This document shows, in pieces, positions 1-8,518 of a stretch of 33,746 nucleotides of DNA. A program made the position numbers and the translations under genes. Under the pieces are notes generated by a model. It saw only the letters and a list, made by a program, of their open reading frames with translations. It had not been told where the DNA came from and searched no databases. Source of the stretch: Pseudomonadota bacterium (GTDB taxonomy: Bacteria; Vulcanimicrobiota; Xenobia; RGZZ01). Location of the stretch: the NCBI GenBank assembly GCA_010028905.1, contig RGZZ01000010.1:1-33746 (forward strand), in the 5' to 3' direction. The first letter of the stretch is position 1, and each line of letters opens with the position of its first letter.

Positions 1-2453
1 AGCGCTTCGAGCACGCGCACCAGCTCACCCTTGGCGGCTTCGTGACGCGCGCGCTCTTCCGCAAAGCGTGACAGCTTCTCTGCCACCGCCGTGGCCCTCG
101 TCTGCAGGGCCGTGAGCGCAACGGCGAGGGTGCTCTCCTCTGCGCGCGCGGCCTTCGACTCGGTTGCGGCTTCTTTGGCCTGGTCTCGCAGCCGTGCGGC
201 CTCTGACGCCACCGATTGGGCGCGAGACTCCGACACCGACGCGGCACGGTCAAGCTCGGCAAGCCTGGCCGCCATGCGCTGGGCCTCCGCGCGCAGATCA
301 TCTGCTCGGGTCCGGAGGTCTCGAAGCTCCTGATCTTGACGTCGACGCTCTTCGCGCATGCGCGTGAAGCGCTTCCGGAGGTCTTCGACCTCCTTCTCGA
401 GCGCCTCGAGCTCGGCGCGCCGCTGCACGGGGCCGGCCTTCGAGTTCTTCTGGGTTCCGCCGCTCATCGAGCCGCCGGGGGCGAGAACATCGCCGTCGAG
501 GGTCACGATCAGGGGAATGAACGCGCGCCTGCGCACCAGCGACTCATACAGCTCAGTGGCCACGTCGAGGGTCTCGACCACCACCGTGCGCCCGAGGAGA
601 GCCGCCACCACGCCTTCGTATCGCGCTTCGAAGCGAACCAGGTCAGGGGCCCAGCCCACAACGCCGCGCTCATCGAGGCAGTCCGGACGTCGCTGCGGGG
701 GGCGATCGAGGTCGAGGGGCCAGAATGTGACCTTGCCGCCGCGATCGCGCTTGAGAAGCTCGATGCAGGCCTTTGCGTGACGCTTCGACTCGACCAGCAC
801 GTCCTGCGCGTGGCCGCCGAGGGCCGCTTCGATGGCGCGGGCGTGATCACGCCCCGCAACCATGCACTCCGACACCACGCCGATGACGCCTGGCAGCTTG
901 TCCGGGCGGCGGAGAAGGTAGCGCACCCCTTCGGAGAACCCCTGGTAGTCGTCCTCGATCTCCATGAGCGCCCCGAGGCGCGACGAGCGCTGGTGGTAGG
1001 CGTCTTCGAGTTTCTCGTTGTCGCGTGCGCCCTGCTCGATCTGGGCCTCGAGGGAGGTGCGCTGCTCCTTGAGGGTGGCCACCTCCTTGTCGATGGCGTC
1101 GAGGCGGGTCTTCAGCTCGTCGGCCTCGGCCCTCTTCTCTTCCTGGCGAGCTTCGTGCTCGCGCCCCTCGGCCTCTACCCGGTCGGCCTGCTCGGTGAGC
1201 GCCAGGGCGCGCTCGCTGGCGGCCAGGGCGCGCTCGCTGGCGGCCTGCTTGCGGGCCTCCACGGACGCCCGCTCCTGGGCCACGCTCGACTCCTCGCGAA
1301 GCGCTTCACCGAACTCGGGAGACCGTTCCACCGATTCCTGCTCGAGGGCTTCGATGCGCCGCTCCTGCGCGGCCACCTCGTCTTCGGTGCCGTCCACTGC
1401 AGTGGCCGCTGTCGCCTCTTCGTCACGGGCTTCAGACATCTGCTGGCCCAGCTCGGTGTCGAGCTCGCCGATGCGGGTCAGGCGGAGGTTGATGCGCTCC
1501 CGGTCGCGCTCCACGTTCTGCGCGCGCTCCTCGGCCAGCGCCACGTCGCGGCGGGCGCGCTCGAGCTCGATGGCGGCCAGGCGTCTCTCTTCCTGAACCC
1601 GCTGCAGCGTTTCCTCGAGGCGTGACATCTCCTCGCGACGCGATGAGACCTGCTCCTCGAGCCAGCCGAGGCGCTCGCCTGCGGTCTGCGCCTGGGTGGC
1701 CGCGCTCTCTCCTCGCTGCAGGATGTCTTGGAGCGCTTTCTCGATGCTCTCCATCTCCCGGGCGGCCAGCCCCACCTCGAGACGGCGGAGGCGCTCCTCG
1801 GCGCGCTTGTAGCGCTGGTAGCGCTCGACCTGATGCGACGCCGTGTCGAGGCCCGTGCGCACCTCTCGCAGGATGTCGTGCAGGCGGGTGAGGTTGTCCT
1901 TCACCTGGTCGAGCTTGCGCGCGGCTTCGCGCTTGCGCATCTTGTACTTCAGGACGCCGCTCGCCTCTTCGATGACGATCTTGCGATCCTGCGCGTCGGG
2001 GGAGAGCACCATGCCCATCTCCCGCGCGCCCAGCATGCAGATCGATCCCTGGCCCAGCCCCGTGCCGGCGAGCATGGCGTGGATGTCCTTCAGGCGGGAC
2101 GGCGCCTTGTTGATGAGATACTCGGTGTCTCCTCCGCGGAAGAGGCGGCGCGTAATCGAGATCTCACTGAACTCCAGCGGAAAGTAGCCGTCGGTGTTGT
2201 CGAACACCACGGTGCACTCGGCCATGCCGGCCGGCTGGCGCGTTCCGCTTCCGGCGAAGATCATCTCCTCCATGCGGTTTCCGCGCAGGGTCCGCACGCT
2301 GCCTTCGCCCAGGCAGAAGCGAAGGGCGTCGGTGATGTTCGACTTTCCGCTGCCGTTGGGGCCTACGATGGCGGTGATTCCAGGTCCGAACTCGAGCTCG
2401 GTGCGGTCGGCGAAGGTCTTGAAGCCGACCATCTCACAGCGCTTCAGGTACAA
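1..2453 (-). CDS. smc: Chromosome segregation ATPase SMC (C-terminus outside window)
   Basis: Structural maintenance of chromosomes protein, the ATPase core of the bacterial condensin that organises DNA after replication. About 817 residues are present; family members are usually near 1,170-1,190, so the distal coiled coil and the C-terminal head with Walker B lie beyond position 1. The N-terminal head carries the Walker A motif GPNGSGKSN near residue 33. A coiled coil rich in Glu, Arg and Ala follows (about 165-510). The hinge spans about 515-665 and ends in GGSMSGG, then the returning coiled coil starts. I chose the TTG at 2453 because it gives MYLKRCEMVGFKTFAD, the canonical SMC beginning, and has AGAGGAG 8-9 bases upstream. 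The next in-frame ATG (2432) would remove the first strand. The start overlaps the end of the upstream TPR gene by 10 bases, so the two are probably translationally coupled. Confidence 0.97.
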   Translation of the reverse strand, partial: MYLKRCEMVGFKTFADRTELEFGPGITAIVGPNGSGKSNITDALRFCLGEGSVRTLRGNRMEEMIFAGSGTRQPAGMAECTVVFDNTDGYFPLEFSEISITRRLFRGGDTEYLINKAPSRLKDIHAMLAGTGLGQGSICMLGAREMGMVLSPDAQDRKIVIEEASGVLKYKMRKREAARKLDQVKDNLTRLHDILREVRTGLDTASHQVERYQRYKRAEERLRRLEVGLAAREMESIEKALQDILQRGESAATQAQTAGERLGWLEEQVSSRREEMSRLEETLQRVQEERRLAAIELERARRDVALAEERAQNVERDRERINLRLTRIGELDTELGQQMSEARDEEATAATAVDGTEDEVAAQERRIEALEQESVERSPEFGEALREESSVAQERASVEARKQAASERALAASERALALTEQADRVEAEGREHEARQEEKRAEADELKTRLDAIDKEVATLKEQRTSLEAQIEQGARDNEKLEDAYHQRSSRLGALMEIEDDYQGFSEGVRYLLRRPDKLPGVIGVVSECMVAGRDHARAIEAALGGHAQDVLVESKRHAKACIELLKRDRGGKVTFWPLDLDRPPQRRPDCLDERGVVGWAPDLVRFEARYEGVVAALLGRTVVVETLDVATELYESLVRRRAFIPLIVTLDGDVLAPGGSMSGGTQKNSKAGPVQRRAELEALEKEVEDLRKRFTRMREERRRQDQELRDLRTRADDLRAEAQRMAARLAELDRAASVSESRAQSVASEAARLRDQAKEAATESKAARAEESTLAVALTALQTRATAVAEKLSRFAEERARHEAAKGELVRVLEA
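1201..1242. repeat. 21-bp perfect tandem duplication inside smc coiled coil
   Basis: Two identical adjacent 21-bp units occupy 1201-1221 and 1222-1242. On the coding (minus) strand they encode ASERALA twice, which is exactly one coiled-coil heptad per unit. The duplication keeps frame and heptad register, so it lengthens the arm by one helical repeat without disturbing packing. Confidence 0.9.
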
Positions 2454-4150
2454 TAGCTGCGCTCCTCTTTGCGCACCTGGGCCAGCAGGCCTCGGGCGGA
2501 TTCGTGTGTGGGCTGCAGGCGCAGGGCGCGCCGCAGATAGCGTGTCGATGCCTTGTAGTCGCCGAGGCGACGGGCTACGTCTCCCACCATGACGAGAACG
2601 TCGACCGCGCGTGGGGCGTGATAGAGGGCGACCTCGCAGCGGGTGCGGGCCTCTTCGAGTCGGTTCTGGGCAAGCATGGCCTGGGCGAGGTGAACGTGCG
2701 CCTCCACCAGCCCGGGCAGCAGATCGATGGCGCGCCACAGCGCCTGCTCGGCGCGACGCCACTGACCTGCCTCGATCAGGCACTTCCCCATCTCGAGCCA
2801 GGTGCGGCCATTTGGTGCGCCGTAGCGGGCGGCGAGGCCGTACTCTCGAACGGCGTCGCGCCATCGGCCGAGTCGCTGGTACGATTCGGCAAGCTGCAGA
2901 TGGCCTTCTGCGAATTCAGGGACGCATCGCACGCTCTTGCGGAAGTAGGTCAGCGCTGCGTCGTGGCGCTCGCTGGCGGCCAGGTTCGAGCCGATGCGGA
3001 AGTGGAGCGACGCCGCGTCGGACGGGCTCTCGAGCAGATCGGCCAGGCGGGAGGCCTCCCGGAACGAGCGCACGGCGCGCGCGTGATCGTTGAGAACGAG
3101 CGACGCGAGACCGAGGTTGAACAGGGCGTGGGTTCGCACCGAGTCGTCATCGGCGTGCTCTCTCGCGCGCTCGAGAAGCTGCTGCGCTTCGTCGAGCTGC
3201 CCCGACATGATGGCCGCATTCCCCATGTTCAGCAGAGCGACCGGGTCTTGCGGATGGCTTTCGAGGATGGAGCTGAACGCTCGCCTCGCCTGGGCGACGT
3301 CACCGCGGTTGAGGTGCACCAGCCCCACTCCGTTGCGCGCACCCACGTGCAGCGGGTCGGCGTACAGGGCGCGCTGGAAGCACAGCAGGGCTTCGTTCCA
3401 CTCTCCCCGTTCCATGCACGAGCGACCGTGTTCCACAAGGGTCTCGACGGTGCCGGTCGAGAGATGTTCCGGGTAGCCGCCAGGGAACAAGGGTTCGTCT
3501 TCGATGGCGCTGGCCGTCTGGAATCGGCAGAGCGCGGGCAGCACGTCTCGAAGCATCTCGCTCCACGTCTCTGCCGACAGCTGCGCGCGCAGCTCGTTGA
3601 GGTAGTCGACCAGCGACGTGCGGGCGCTCTCCGGGAAGACGTTCACCGCGCCGGCGAGACGCAGCTCGCGGTTCCACCGCAGCAGGCGCACGAGCACCAG
3701 CTCGCCTCCGCGCAGGTTGAGCGAGGATGGTGGCTCTGCCACGAAGTGCTCGATCTCTCCGCCGACGCGCATGAGGTCGCGCATGAAGATGCCGTTGGCC
3801 ACCACGTCGGTGACCTGATAGAACGAGAGGTGCGTCTCTGACCACGACTTCACGTCGTCTCGCGGATCTCCGCCAAGGTCGGAGCTGGATTCGAGGAAGG
3901 CCTCGATGAGGGGGTTGTGATCGCTCGTGCAGGCGCGGTCGAAGATCATCCACTCCAGGAACGCCAGGTATTCGGCGCCTTCGACCCATGCGCCATCGTT
4001 CGAGGCCAGGGCATACCCGGTCTCGTGGGGACGGCTCGTGCCGAAGTACTCCTGACTGGCGCGCTCGGTCTCCGCGCGGTACTCGGGGCGCAGTGCAAAG
4101 TCGACGAGCGCCCGGAACACTTCCCAGAAAGGCGGGCGAAGCCGCTTCAT
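2444..4150 (-). CDS. TPR-repeat protein upstream of smc
   Basis: A 568-residue tetratricopeptide-repeat protein of unknown specific role, probably a cytoplasmic protein-protein interaction scaffold. The first ~220 residues form a separate all-alpha domain with the stretch EWMIFDRACTSDHNPLIEAF. This resembles the helical region found beside SEC-C or TPR segments in some uncharacterised proteins (a recollection, not a search result). From about residue 235 to the end there are at least eight TPR-like helix pairs with the usual pattern, for example GEWNEALLCFQRALYADP and GRWRDAVREYGLAARYG. The reading frame extends 36 codons further upstream, but I prefer the ATG at 4150: it has GCGAGGTG just upstream, and the extension runs through a strong inverted repeat. 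Its end overlaps the smc start by 10 bases, so smc is likely co-expressed with it. No signal peptide or membrane segment is visible. Confidence 0.85.
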   Translation of the reverse strand: MKRLRPPFWEVFRALVDFALRPEYRAETERASQEYFGTSRPHETGYALASNDGAWVEGAEYLAFLEWMIFDRACTSDHNPLIEAFLESSSDLGGDPRDDVKSWSETHLSFYQVTDVVANGIFMRDLMRVGGEIEHFVAEPPSSLNLRGGELVLVRLLRWNRELRLAGAVNVFPESARTSLVDYLNELRAQLSAETWSEMLRDVLPALCRFQTASAIEDEPLFPGGYPEHLSTGTVETLVEHGRSCMERGEWNEALLCFQRALYADPLHVGARNGVGLVHLNRGDVAQARRAFSSILESHPQDPVALLNMGNAAIMSGQLDEAQQLLERAREHADDDSVRTHALFNLGLASLVLNDHARAVRSFREASRLADLLESPSDAASLHFRIGSNLAASERHDAALTYFRKSVRCVPEFAEGHLQLAESYQRLGRWRDAVREYGLAARYGAPNGRTWLEMGKCLIEAGQWRRAEQALWRAIDLLPGLVEAHVHLAQAMLAQNRLEEARTRCEVALYHAPRAVDVLVMVGDVARRLGDYKASTRYLRRALRLQPTHESARGLLAQVRKEERSYCT

Positions 4151-4197
4151 GGCACCTCGCTTCCGGCTGGCCTCCGCCGAGGATCGTGAGATGATGC

Positions 4198-4253
4198 TGA
4201 TGCCCTGCTCGTCATTTGCGTTCTTCCGGGGGCAGGCGACGAGCAGGGCATCA
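4198..4253 (-). repeat. 16-bp perfect inverted repeat in the leader of the TPR-smc operon
   Basis: TGATGCCCTGCTCGTC (4198-4213) pairs perfectly with 4238-4253 across a 24-base loop. It lies 48 bases upstream of the TPR start and would form a very stable stem in the 5' untranslated RNA on the minus strand. No T-tract follows, so it does not look like a simple intrinsic terminator. It could be an mRNA-stabilising or regulatory leader hairpin, or a small dispersed palindromic repeat. The remaining bases of the gene-free stretch 4151-4448 hold an AT-rich island near 4285-4325 that may contain the operon promoter, and the terminator at 4391-4417. Confidence 0.75.
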
Positions 4254-4390
4254 TCCACACTCTCCAGGTCCTGGTGGCAGCAGGCAATGGAATGGATGCT
4301 GAATGTAATTCAATGGAAGCCGCAGAACTCCTTCTTCTCGGCGCAAGAATTTCGTCGCGCGCTTCGGCGCGATGCGCCACGGAAAGCAGA

Positions 4391-4417
4391 AGCGCCTCGG
4401 TGATCGACCGAGGCGCT
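4391..4417 (-). terminator. Terminator-like hairpin after the 55-residue gene
   Basis: A perfect 11-bp stem (AGCGCCTCGGT with ACCGAGGCGCT, 5-base loop) begins about 32 bases downstream of the small minus-strand gene ending at 4449. On the minus strand the stem is followed by TCTGCTTTCC, a weak T-tract. Confidence 0.65.
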
Positions 4418-4448
4418 CTCTCTGTGCTTCAGGGAATTGCCGAAGGGC

Positions 4449-4616
4449 TTACTCTTCGCCGCCCTTAGCGGCACCCGCCAGATTCGAGATCAGCTTCATG
4501 GGGTCGGCGTTCTCGATGAGCTTGCCGAGCTTCTGGAGTCCCTTGCCGGGGTTGAGCTTGTCGAGCGGGCTGCTACCGCCGCCACCGCCGATGTCACCAA
4601 TGCCAGGAAGTCCCAT
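4449..4616 (-). CDS. Small Gly-rich 55-residue protein, unknown function
   Basis: A 55-codon frame (ATG 4616, TAA 4449) that reads MGLPGIGDIGGGGGSSPLDK and continues with a lysine-, leucine- and glycine-rich amphipathic tail ending in AAKGGEE. An excellent ribosome site, AAGGAGAG, lies 7 bases before the ATG. A GATAAT hexamer about 54 bases upstream could be its -10 box, and a terminator-like hairpin follows. These signals together argue for a real, independently transcribed gene despite its size. No signal peptide, membrane helix or cysteine is present. The run of glycines suggests a flexible N-terminus followed by a short helix. I do not recognise a family; a structural or antimicrobial-like peptide is possible but unsupported. 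Confidence 0.7.
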   Translation of the reverse strand: MGLPGIGDIGGGGGSSPLDKLNPGKGLQKLGKLIENADPMKLISNLAGAAKGGEE

Positions 4617-4669
4617 GTGCGTGCTCTCCTTATCCCTGCTCGCCGATCTTCGAAGGGGTCGGCGTGGCC

Positions 4670-4675
4670 ATTATC
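4670..4675 (-). promoter_or_regulatory. Possible -10 box for the 55-residue gene
   Basis: On the minus strand GATAAT (5 of 6 consensus) lies about 54 bases upstream of the ATG at 4616. No good -35 is seen, so this is tentative. Confidence 0.35.
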
Positions 4676-4765
4676 AGCGGCGTCGCTCGAGCGAGGCGGC
4701 GGATCGAGGCCCTCTTGTCTCTCCTATCACGCATCGACGCGTGCGCGTCTAGTGCCTGTGTGCTG

Positions 4766-5338
4766 TCACGTCTCTCGTGTCTCGGCGATCTCGAGCGCCA
4801 TCTCCTGGGCGCGATCGATGTCGATCCAGCCCTGCTCAGCGTCTCTCCAGCCTTCCGAGACATCGTTCGCGTCTGACGTCGTCAGCCAGCGCTCCATTCG
4901 GTTCACACCCGTCTGGAGACGGCGAAACCCCGCCTCCATGAGCACGGCAACGGCGCGCTCGCTCTCCGGAAGCGTGCTGAACCGCTCGCGCGCCACGTCG
5001 CTCTCGAAGACCTTCACGCCCATCACGGCGATGGTCTTGATGCGCTGCATCACTGCGCGGTAGGTGTCGTTGTCGATTCCGCCTTCGAGGGCGCCGTCGG
5101 CTGCTGCCCGCAGGGCGCGGTAGTTGCGGGCGCGCTCGAGCGGCACGCTCCGGCCCCGGGCGCCCGTGCCTGCCTCTTCCGCCATCAGCGAAAGGCCTGT
5201 CCCGTCGTCTTCCACAGCCTCGAGGGCGCTGCCACATTCGGGACAGCCCACGTCGTCGGGGTCGCATTCGGTTCCGCACGCGGGGCACGGGACGTGACGT
5301 ACACGATGCATGATGGCCTCGAGATCGGGTTCGCTCAC
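4766..5338 (-). CDS. Zinc-ribbon protein, unknown function
   Basis: A 190-residue soluble protein with an N-terminal zinc ribbon: CPACGTECDPDDVGCPECG at about residues 18-36 gives two CxxC knuckles. The rest is predominantly helical and charged, with a segment around 72-100 (RNYRALRAAADGALEGGID) and a C-terminal acidic helix. No catalytic motif is recognised. The GTG start at 5338 has a strong AAGGAG site and overlaps the stop of the upstream acetyltransferase gene by 4 bases (GTGA), which implies translational coupling. It may be a partner of, or co-regulated with, that protein. Many bacterial genomes carry similar short zinc-ribbon plus helical-bundle proteins of unknown role, so no function is assigned. 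Confidence 0.85.
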   Translation of the reverse strand: MSEPDLEAIMHRVRHVPCPACGTECDPDDVGCPECGSALEAVEDDGTGLSLMAEEAGTGARGRSVPLERARNYRALRAAADGALEGGIDNDTYRAVMQRIKTIAVMGVKVFESDVARERFSTLPESERAVAVLMEAGFRRLQTGVNRMERWLTTSDANDVSEGWRDAEQGWIDIDRAQEMALEIAETRET

Positions 5339-6327
5339 TGAATCGCTCCTTCTCTGGGGGGCATCTGCCGTTCACCGTCGAGGCGGCGGAACCACCGTGT
5401 GTGCTCGCGCTCGAACGCGAATCTCCGGGAGAGGCCCTCAACCCGTTCGTTGTCGACGCTGATGTCGCCTGTCAGGTACCGCACGCCGCGCTGCCGCAGC
5501 GCTTCGATCACGTGGTCGACCAGGGCCACCGCAACCCGCGAACCCCAGTGCGCCCGCATCACCGAGATGTCGAAGATGTAGGCTTCCTGGCCGCCGTCGA
5601 TGGCCGATCCGGCCCGCGGTCGTAGCTGGATGGCGCCGGCGGGTTCAGCCCCTGCCGTGGCAACCCAGACCGAGAGATCGTCGTCGCCTTCCAGATCGAC
5701 GAGCGCGTAGACGTCGAAGAACCGCTGGCGCACGCGTTCGATCTCGTCGCGGCGCGATGCGCAGAACATGAACGGCACGCACTCGGTGCTGAGGGCGACG
5801 AGAAAGAGCCTGTCCTCCTCAGCGGCGGGGCGCACCGTGATCTCGCCTGGCGCGCTTGTGGGGGCGCGCAGCAGGTTGCACACGATGCGATGGTACTCAG
5901 GCTCGAGCCCGGCGTCGCGCGCGACTGTCGCCTGGGCGTCATCTGACGGGGAGAGATCGACGCCCAGGCGCACCGAGCCTCGCGCACCTGCTCGTCGTGC
6001 CGCCTCGTCGAGGAGGGCCGGGGTGTCGATCCACGAGGGGTCACGCACCATCGAGATGGTCGTGCCGGAGACGTTCTCCTCGACCTCGTGCTGAACGATG
6101 ACCCATCCGCGCGGCCGGCCGTCTCCGGAGTCGACGTGCACCAGGAAGTCGACGGCGGGGTGGTCGATGAGCGCGTCGATTCTCTGGTTCAGCGCTTCGC
6201 ACATCTGCGCGCCGAGCAGCGCCGCAGAGTAGTCGCGCGCGGCAGGCGAGAACCAGGGACGTCTCGCGGCGATGGCGATGATGTCGGCGCGGTGCATCGG
6301 GGTTGCCGCCACGATCAGGGTGGACAT
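5335..6327 (-). CDS. Tandem GNAT-family N-acetyltransferase
   Basis: A 330-residue protein that appears to contain two GNAT folds. The C-terminal one (about residues 170-325) is the better preserved. It has the central strand YIFDISVMRAHWGSRVAVAL, matching the acetyl-CoA-binding beta4-alpha3 region, and a later SVDNERVEGLSRRFAF segment typical of GNAT alpha4/beta6. The N-terminal half (1-165) has a comparable but degenerate layout. The substrate cannot be told from sequence. The start chosen is the ATG at 6327 (MSTLIVAATPMHRADI). The frame is open for 26 further codons, but that extension is Arg/Ser-rich and unlike the protein. It is coupled by a 4-base overlap to the downstream zinc-ribbon gene and divergent from the AttH-like gene at 6447. 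Confidence 0.85.
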   Translation of the reverse strand: MSTLIVAATPMHRADIIAIAARRPWFSPAARDYSAALLGAQMCEALNQRIDALIDHPAVDFLVHVDSGDGRPRGWVIVQHEVEENVSGTTISMVRDPSWIDTPALLDEAARRAGARGSVRLGVDLSPSDDAQATVARDAGLEPEYHRIVCNLLRAPTSAPGEITVRPAAEEDRLFLVALSTECVPFMFCASRRDEIERVRQRFFDVYALVDLEGDDDLSVWVATAGAEPAGAIQLRPRAGSAIDGGQEAYIFDISVMRAHWGSRVAVALVDHVIEALRQRGVRYLTGDISVDNERVEGLSRRFAFEREHTRWFRRLDGERQMPPREGAIQ

Positions 6328-6446
6328 CGGCGACCGCTTCGCGCCGCTGCTGCCTGCGTCCTGTGCCCTGCTCGACCGCGTCGGATGTTCACATCCCGGT
6401 CGCACCGTCTCGAGCGGGCTTCTGGTACGATGAGGTCTGAGGAAGA

Positions 6447-7628
6447 ATGACCGTCGCCATGATTGACAGCATCGCCAGGCCGAACCCCTTTCCCAGCACC
6501 TCGAAGGTGCGCCTTCCCGCAGATGAGGGCGCCCATTCTGGCGCCAAGACCGAGTGGTGGTACCTCAACGGCCATCTGCGCGATGATCAGGGGCGCGAGT
6601 ACGGCTTCGTCGACGCGCTCTTTGACGTGCCCGACATCATCGATGCCCGTTTCAACAAGAACCTCCCGCTCATGCCAGGGGCGACGCAGCTCGACGCGGC
6701 CATCACCCTCGAGAGCGAGGGGCGTCACAGCGCGTTTCGAACCCCTCACTTCCACCGCCCCGGCGCCCAGCCTCACGGAGGCATCACAGAGTCCCAGCTG
6801 AGCGAGCAGTTCGTCGACAAGCGTGGAACCTGGCGCGTGGAGCGCCTCGATGATCACACGATTCACCTGGCAGGCCCTCACGGCGACGCGCAGCTCGATC
6901 TGAGGCTCACCCACGACAAGCCCGCCCTCATGATGGGCGGCGAGGGCGAGATCGCCATGGGGCCGCACGGCCTGTCGAAGTACTACACCTGGACCCGTCT
7001 GCAGGCGTCCGGGACGGTGCTGGTCGACGGAGAGGCCCGTCGGGTCGAGGGCACTGCCTGGATGGATCACCAGTGGGGTGACATGCAGATGCTCAATGGC
7101 TACGACGGGTGGGACTGGTTCGGCATCCAGCTCGACAACGGCGCTGACGTGAACGCGTTCCGCTTTCGTGGTGCCGACGGCGGGAACGTTCAGGCTTCGG
7201 TGGGCGTGAGCAACGCCGACGGGACCCAAGCCGTGTCTGACCAGATCGAGCTCACGCCGAGATCGTGGTGGACCAGTCCGGACACGGGTGTCCGCTACCC
7301 GACCTCCTGGCACATCACCGTGCCGGATCGCCACCTCGATCTCGACGTGACACCGACCTTCGACAATCAGGAGATGGCGGGCACCCGGCCGTACAGCCAC
7401 CCCAAGCTGGCGCCCATCCCCACCTACTGGGAGGGGAGTCTGCGCGTGACCGGCACCATGGACGGCCAGCCCGTGAGCGGAAAGGCCTACGGCGAGTTCG
7501 TGGGGTACGGCGTCACCGATGCCGACCGTCGGCTTGATGCGGCGACCGTCGCGGCCGCACAAGGGTTGGTGGCGTCTGCGTCGAATGGCGCGCCCGACGG
7601 CTCGAGCGAGCTTCAGAGATCAGCCTGA
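6447..7628 (+). CDS. AttH/CrtC-type lipocalin-like protein (putative carotenoid 1,2-hydratase family)
   Basis: A 393-residue protein of the AttH/CrtC superfamily, which includes hydroxyneurosporene (carotenoid 1,2-) hydratases and the AttH proteins and folds as two linked lipocalin-like beta barrels. Diagnostic segments are EWWYLNGHLRD near residue 36, WMDHQWGD near 210 followed by GWDWFGIQLDNG, and YWEGSLRVTG in the C-terminal barrel, with a closing GEFVGYGV typical of the family. No signal peptide is seen, unlike many AttH members. ATG 6447 follows GAGGA by about 5 bases. The extended -10 sequence TGGTACGAT lies just upstream. No other carotenoid gene is in the window, so the substrate is open and the family name should not be read as a pathway assignment. 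Confidence 0.85.
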   Translation: MTVAMIDSIARPNPFPSTSKVRLPADEGAHSGAKTEWWYLNGHLRDDQGREYGFVDALFDVPDIIDARFNKNLPLMPGATQLDAAITLESEGRHSAFRTPHFHRPGAQPHGGITESQLSEQFVDKRGTWRVERLDDHTIHLAGPHGDAQLDLRLTHDKPALMMGGEGEIAMGPHGLSKYYTWTRLQASGTVLVDGEARRVEGTAWMDHQWGDMQMLNGYDGWDWFGIQLDNGADVNAFRFRGADGGNVQASVGVSNADGTQAVSDQIELTPRSWWTSPDTGVRYPTSWHITVPDRHLDLDVTPTFDNQEMAGTRPYSHPKLAPIPTYWEGSLRVTGTMDGQPVSGKAYGEFVGYGVTDADRRLDAATVAAAQGLVASASNGAPDGSSELQRSA

Positions 7629-7670
7629 GCGCCTGCCGCGCGCAGATCCCATCGCTCGTAGACCCCCGTC

Positions 7671-8480
7671 GTGATGAGGTCACAGACGCGCTTGTCAGAA
7701 AAGCTCGAGATCAAGCCCCCATTGAAATGGGCGGGAGGGAAGCGCTGGCTCCTGCCCCATCTGCTCCCGATCTGGAGGCGTCACGCGCGCCGTCGTCTGG
7801 TGGAGCCGATGTGCGGGGGCCTCGGGGTTGCCCTGGGCCTTCTGCCGCGCGAGGCGCTGCTGAACGACATCAACCCCCACGCCATCAACCTCTATCGCTG
7901 GTTGCGCGAGGGGCTCGAGATCTCTGCACCCATGGAGAACGACGAGGCGTTCTACTACGCATGTCGCGACCGCTTCAACGCACTGATCCGGGAAGGTCGC
8001 ACGGATACGCAAGAGGCGGCCGGGCTTTTCTACTACCTGAACCGCACCGGCTTCAACGGCCTGTGCCGGTTCAACCGGAGCGGGCTGTACAACGTCCCGT
8101 TCGGTCGCTACGCGAAGATCGGGTACGTGCGTGACTTCAGGCACTACGCCGAGGTCTTCCGCTCGTGGGAGTTCAATGTCGGCGATTTCGAGGCGGTGGC
8201 GCTGCGCAGCGGTGATTTCGCCTATGCCGACCCGCCTTACGATGTCGAGTTCACGCAGTATGCAAAGGAAGGCTTCTCCTGGGACGATCAGGTTCGCCTG
8301 GCCCAGTGGCTGGCGCGCCATGACGGTCCGGTCGTGCTCTCGAACCAGGCCACGCCGCGCATCCTCGAGCTCTATCGCAGCCTCGGGTATCGTCTCACCC
8401 TGTACAGCGCCCCACGATCGATCAGCAGCAATGGCGATCGCACCCAGGCGGTCGAGGTGCTCGCGCGTCTGCGCACCTGA
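7671..8480 (+). CDS. dam: Dam-type DNA N6-adenine methyltransferase
   Basis: A 269-residue class D12 (alpha) DNA adenine methylase using S-adenosylmethionine. Motifs in order: PLKWAGGKRWL (about 17-27), the SAM-binding EPMCGGLGVAL (about 45-55, a variant of the usual FxGxG), LNRTGFNGLCRFNRSGLYNVPFG in the middle, which is characteristic of Dam-like enzymes, and the catalytic DPPY motif in YADPPYD near 185-191. Length matches Dam/DpnM enzymes (260-290). The likely target is GATC by family, but specificity is not proven here. No restriction endonuclease gene is adjacent, so it looks like a solitary methylase used for regulation, replication timing or repair. The GTG at 7671 is followed at once by ATG and either could start; no strong ribosome site is present. 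Confidence 0.93.
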   Translation: MMRSQTRLSEKLEIKPPLKWAGGKRWLLPHLLPIWRRHARRRLVEPMCGGLGVALGLLPREALLNDINPHAINLYRWLREGLEISAPMENDEAFYYACRDRFNALIREGRTDTQEAAGLFYYLNRTGFNGLCRFNRSGLYNVPFGRYAKIGYVRDFRHYAEVFRSWEFNVGDFEAVALRSGDFAYADPPYDVEFTQYAKEGFSWDDQVRLAQWLARHDGPVVLSNQATPRILELYRSLGYRLTLYSAPRSISSNGDRTQAVEVLARLRT

Positions 8481-8518
8481 CGGCTTGCGCCGCTTTCCCG
8501 GCGGCGCATGGAAAGCAG

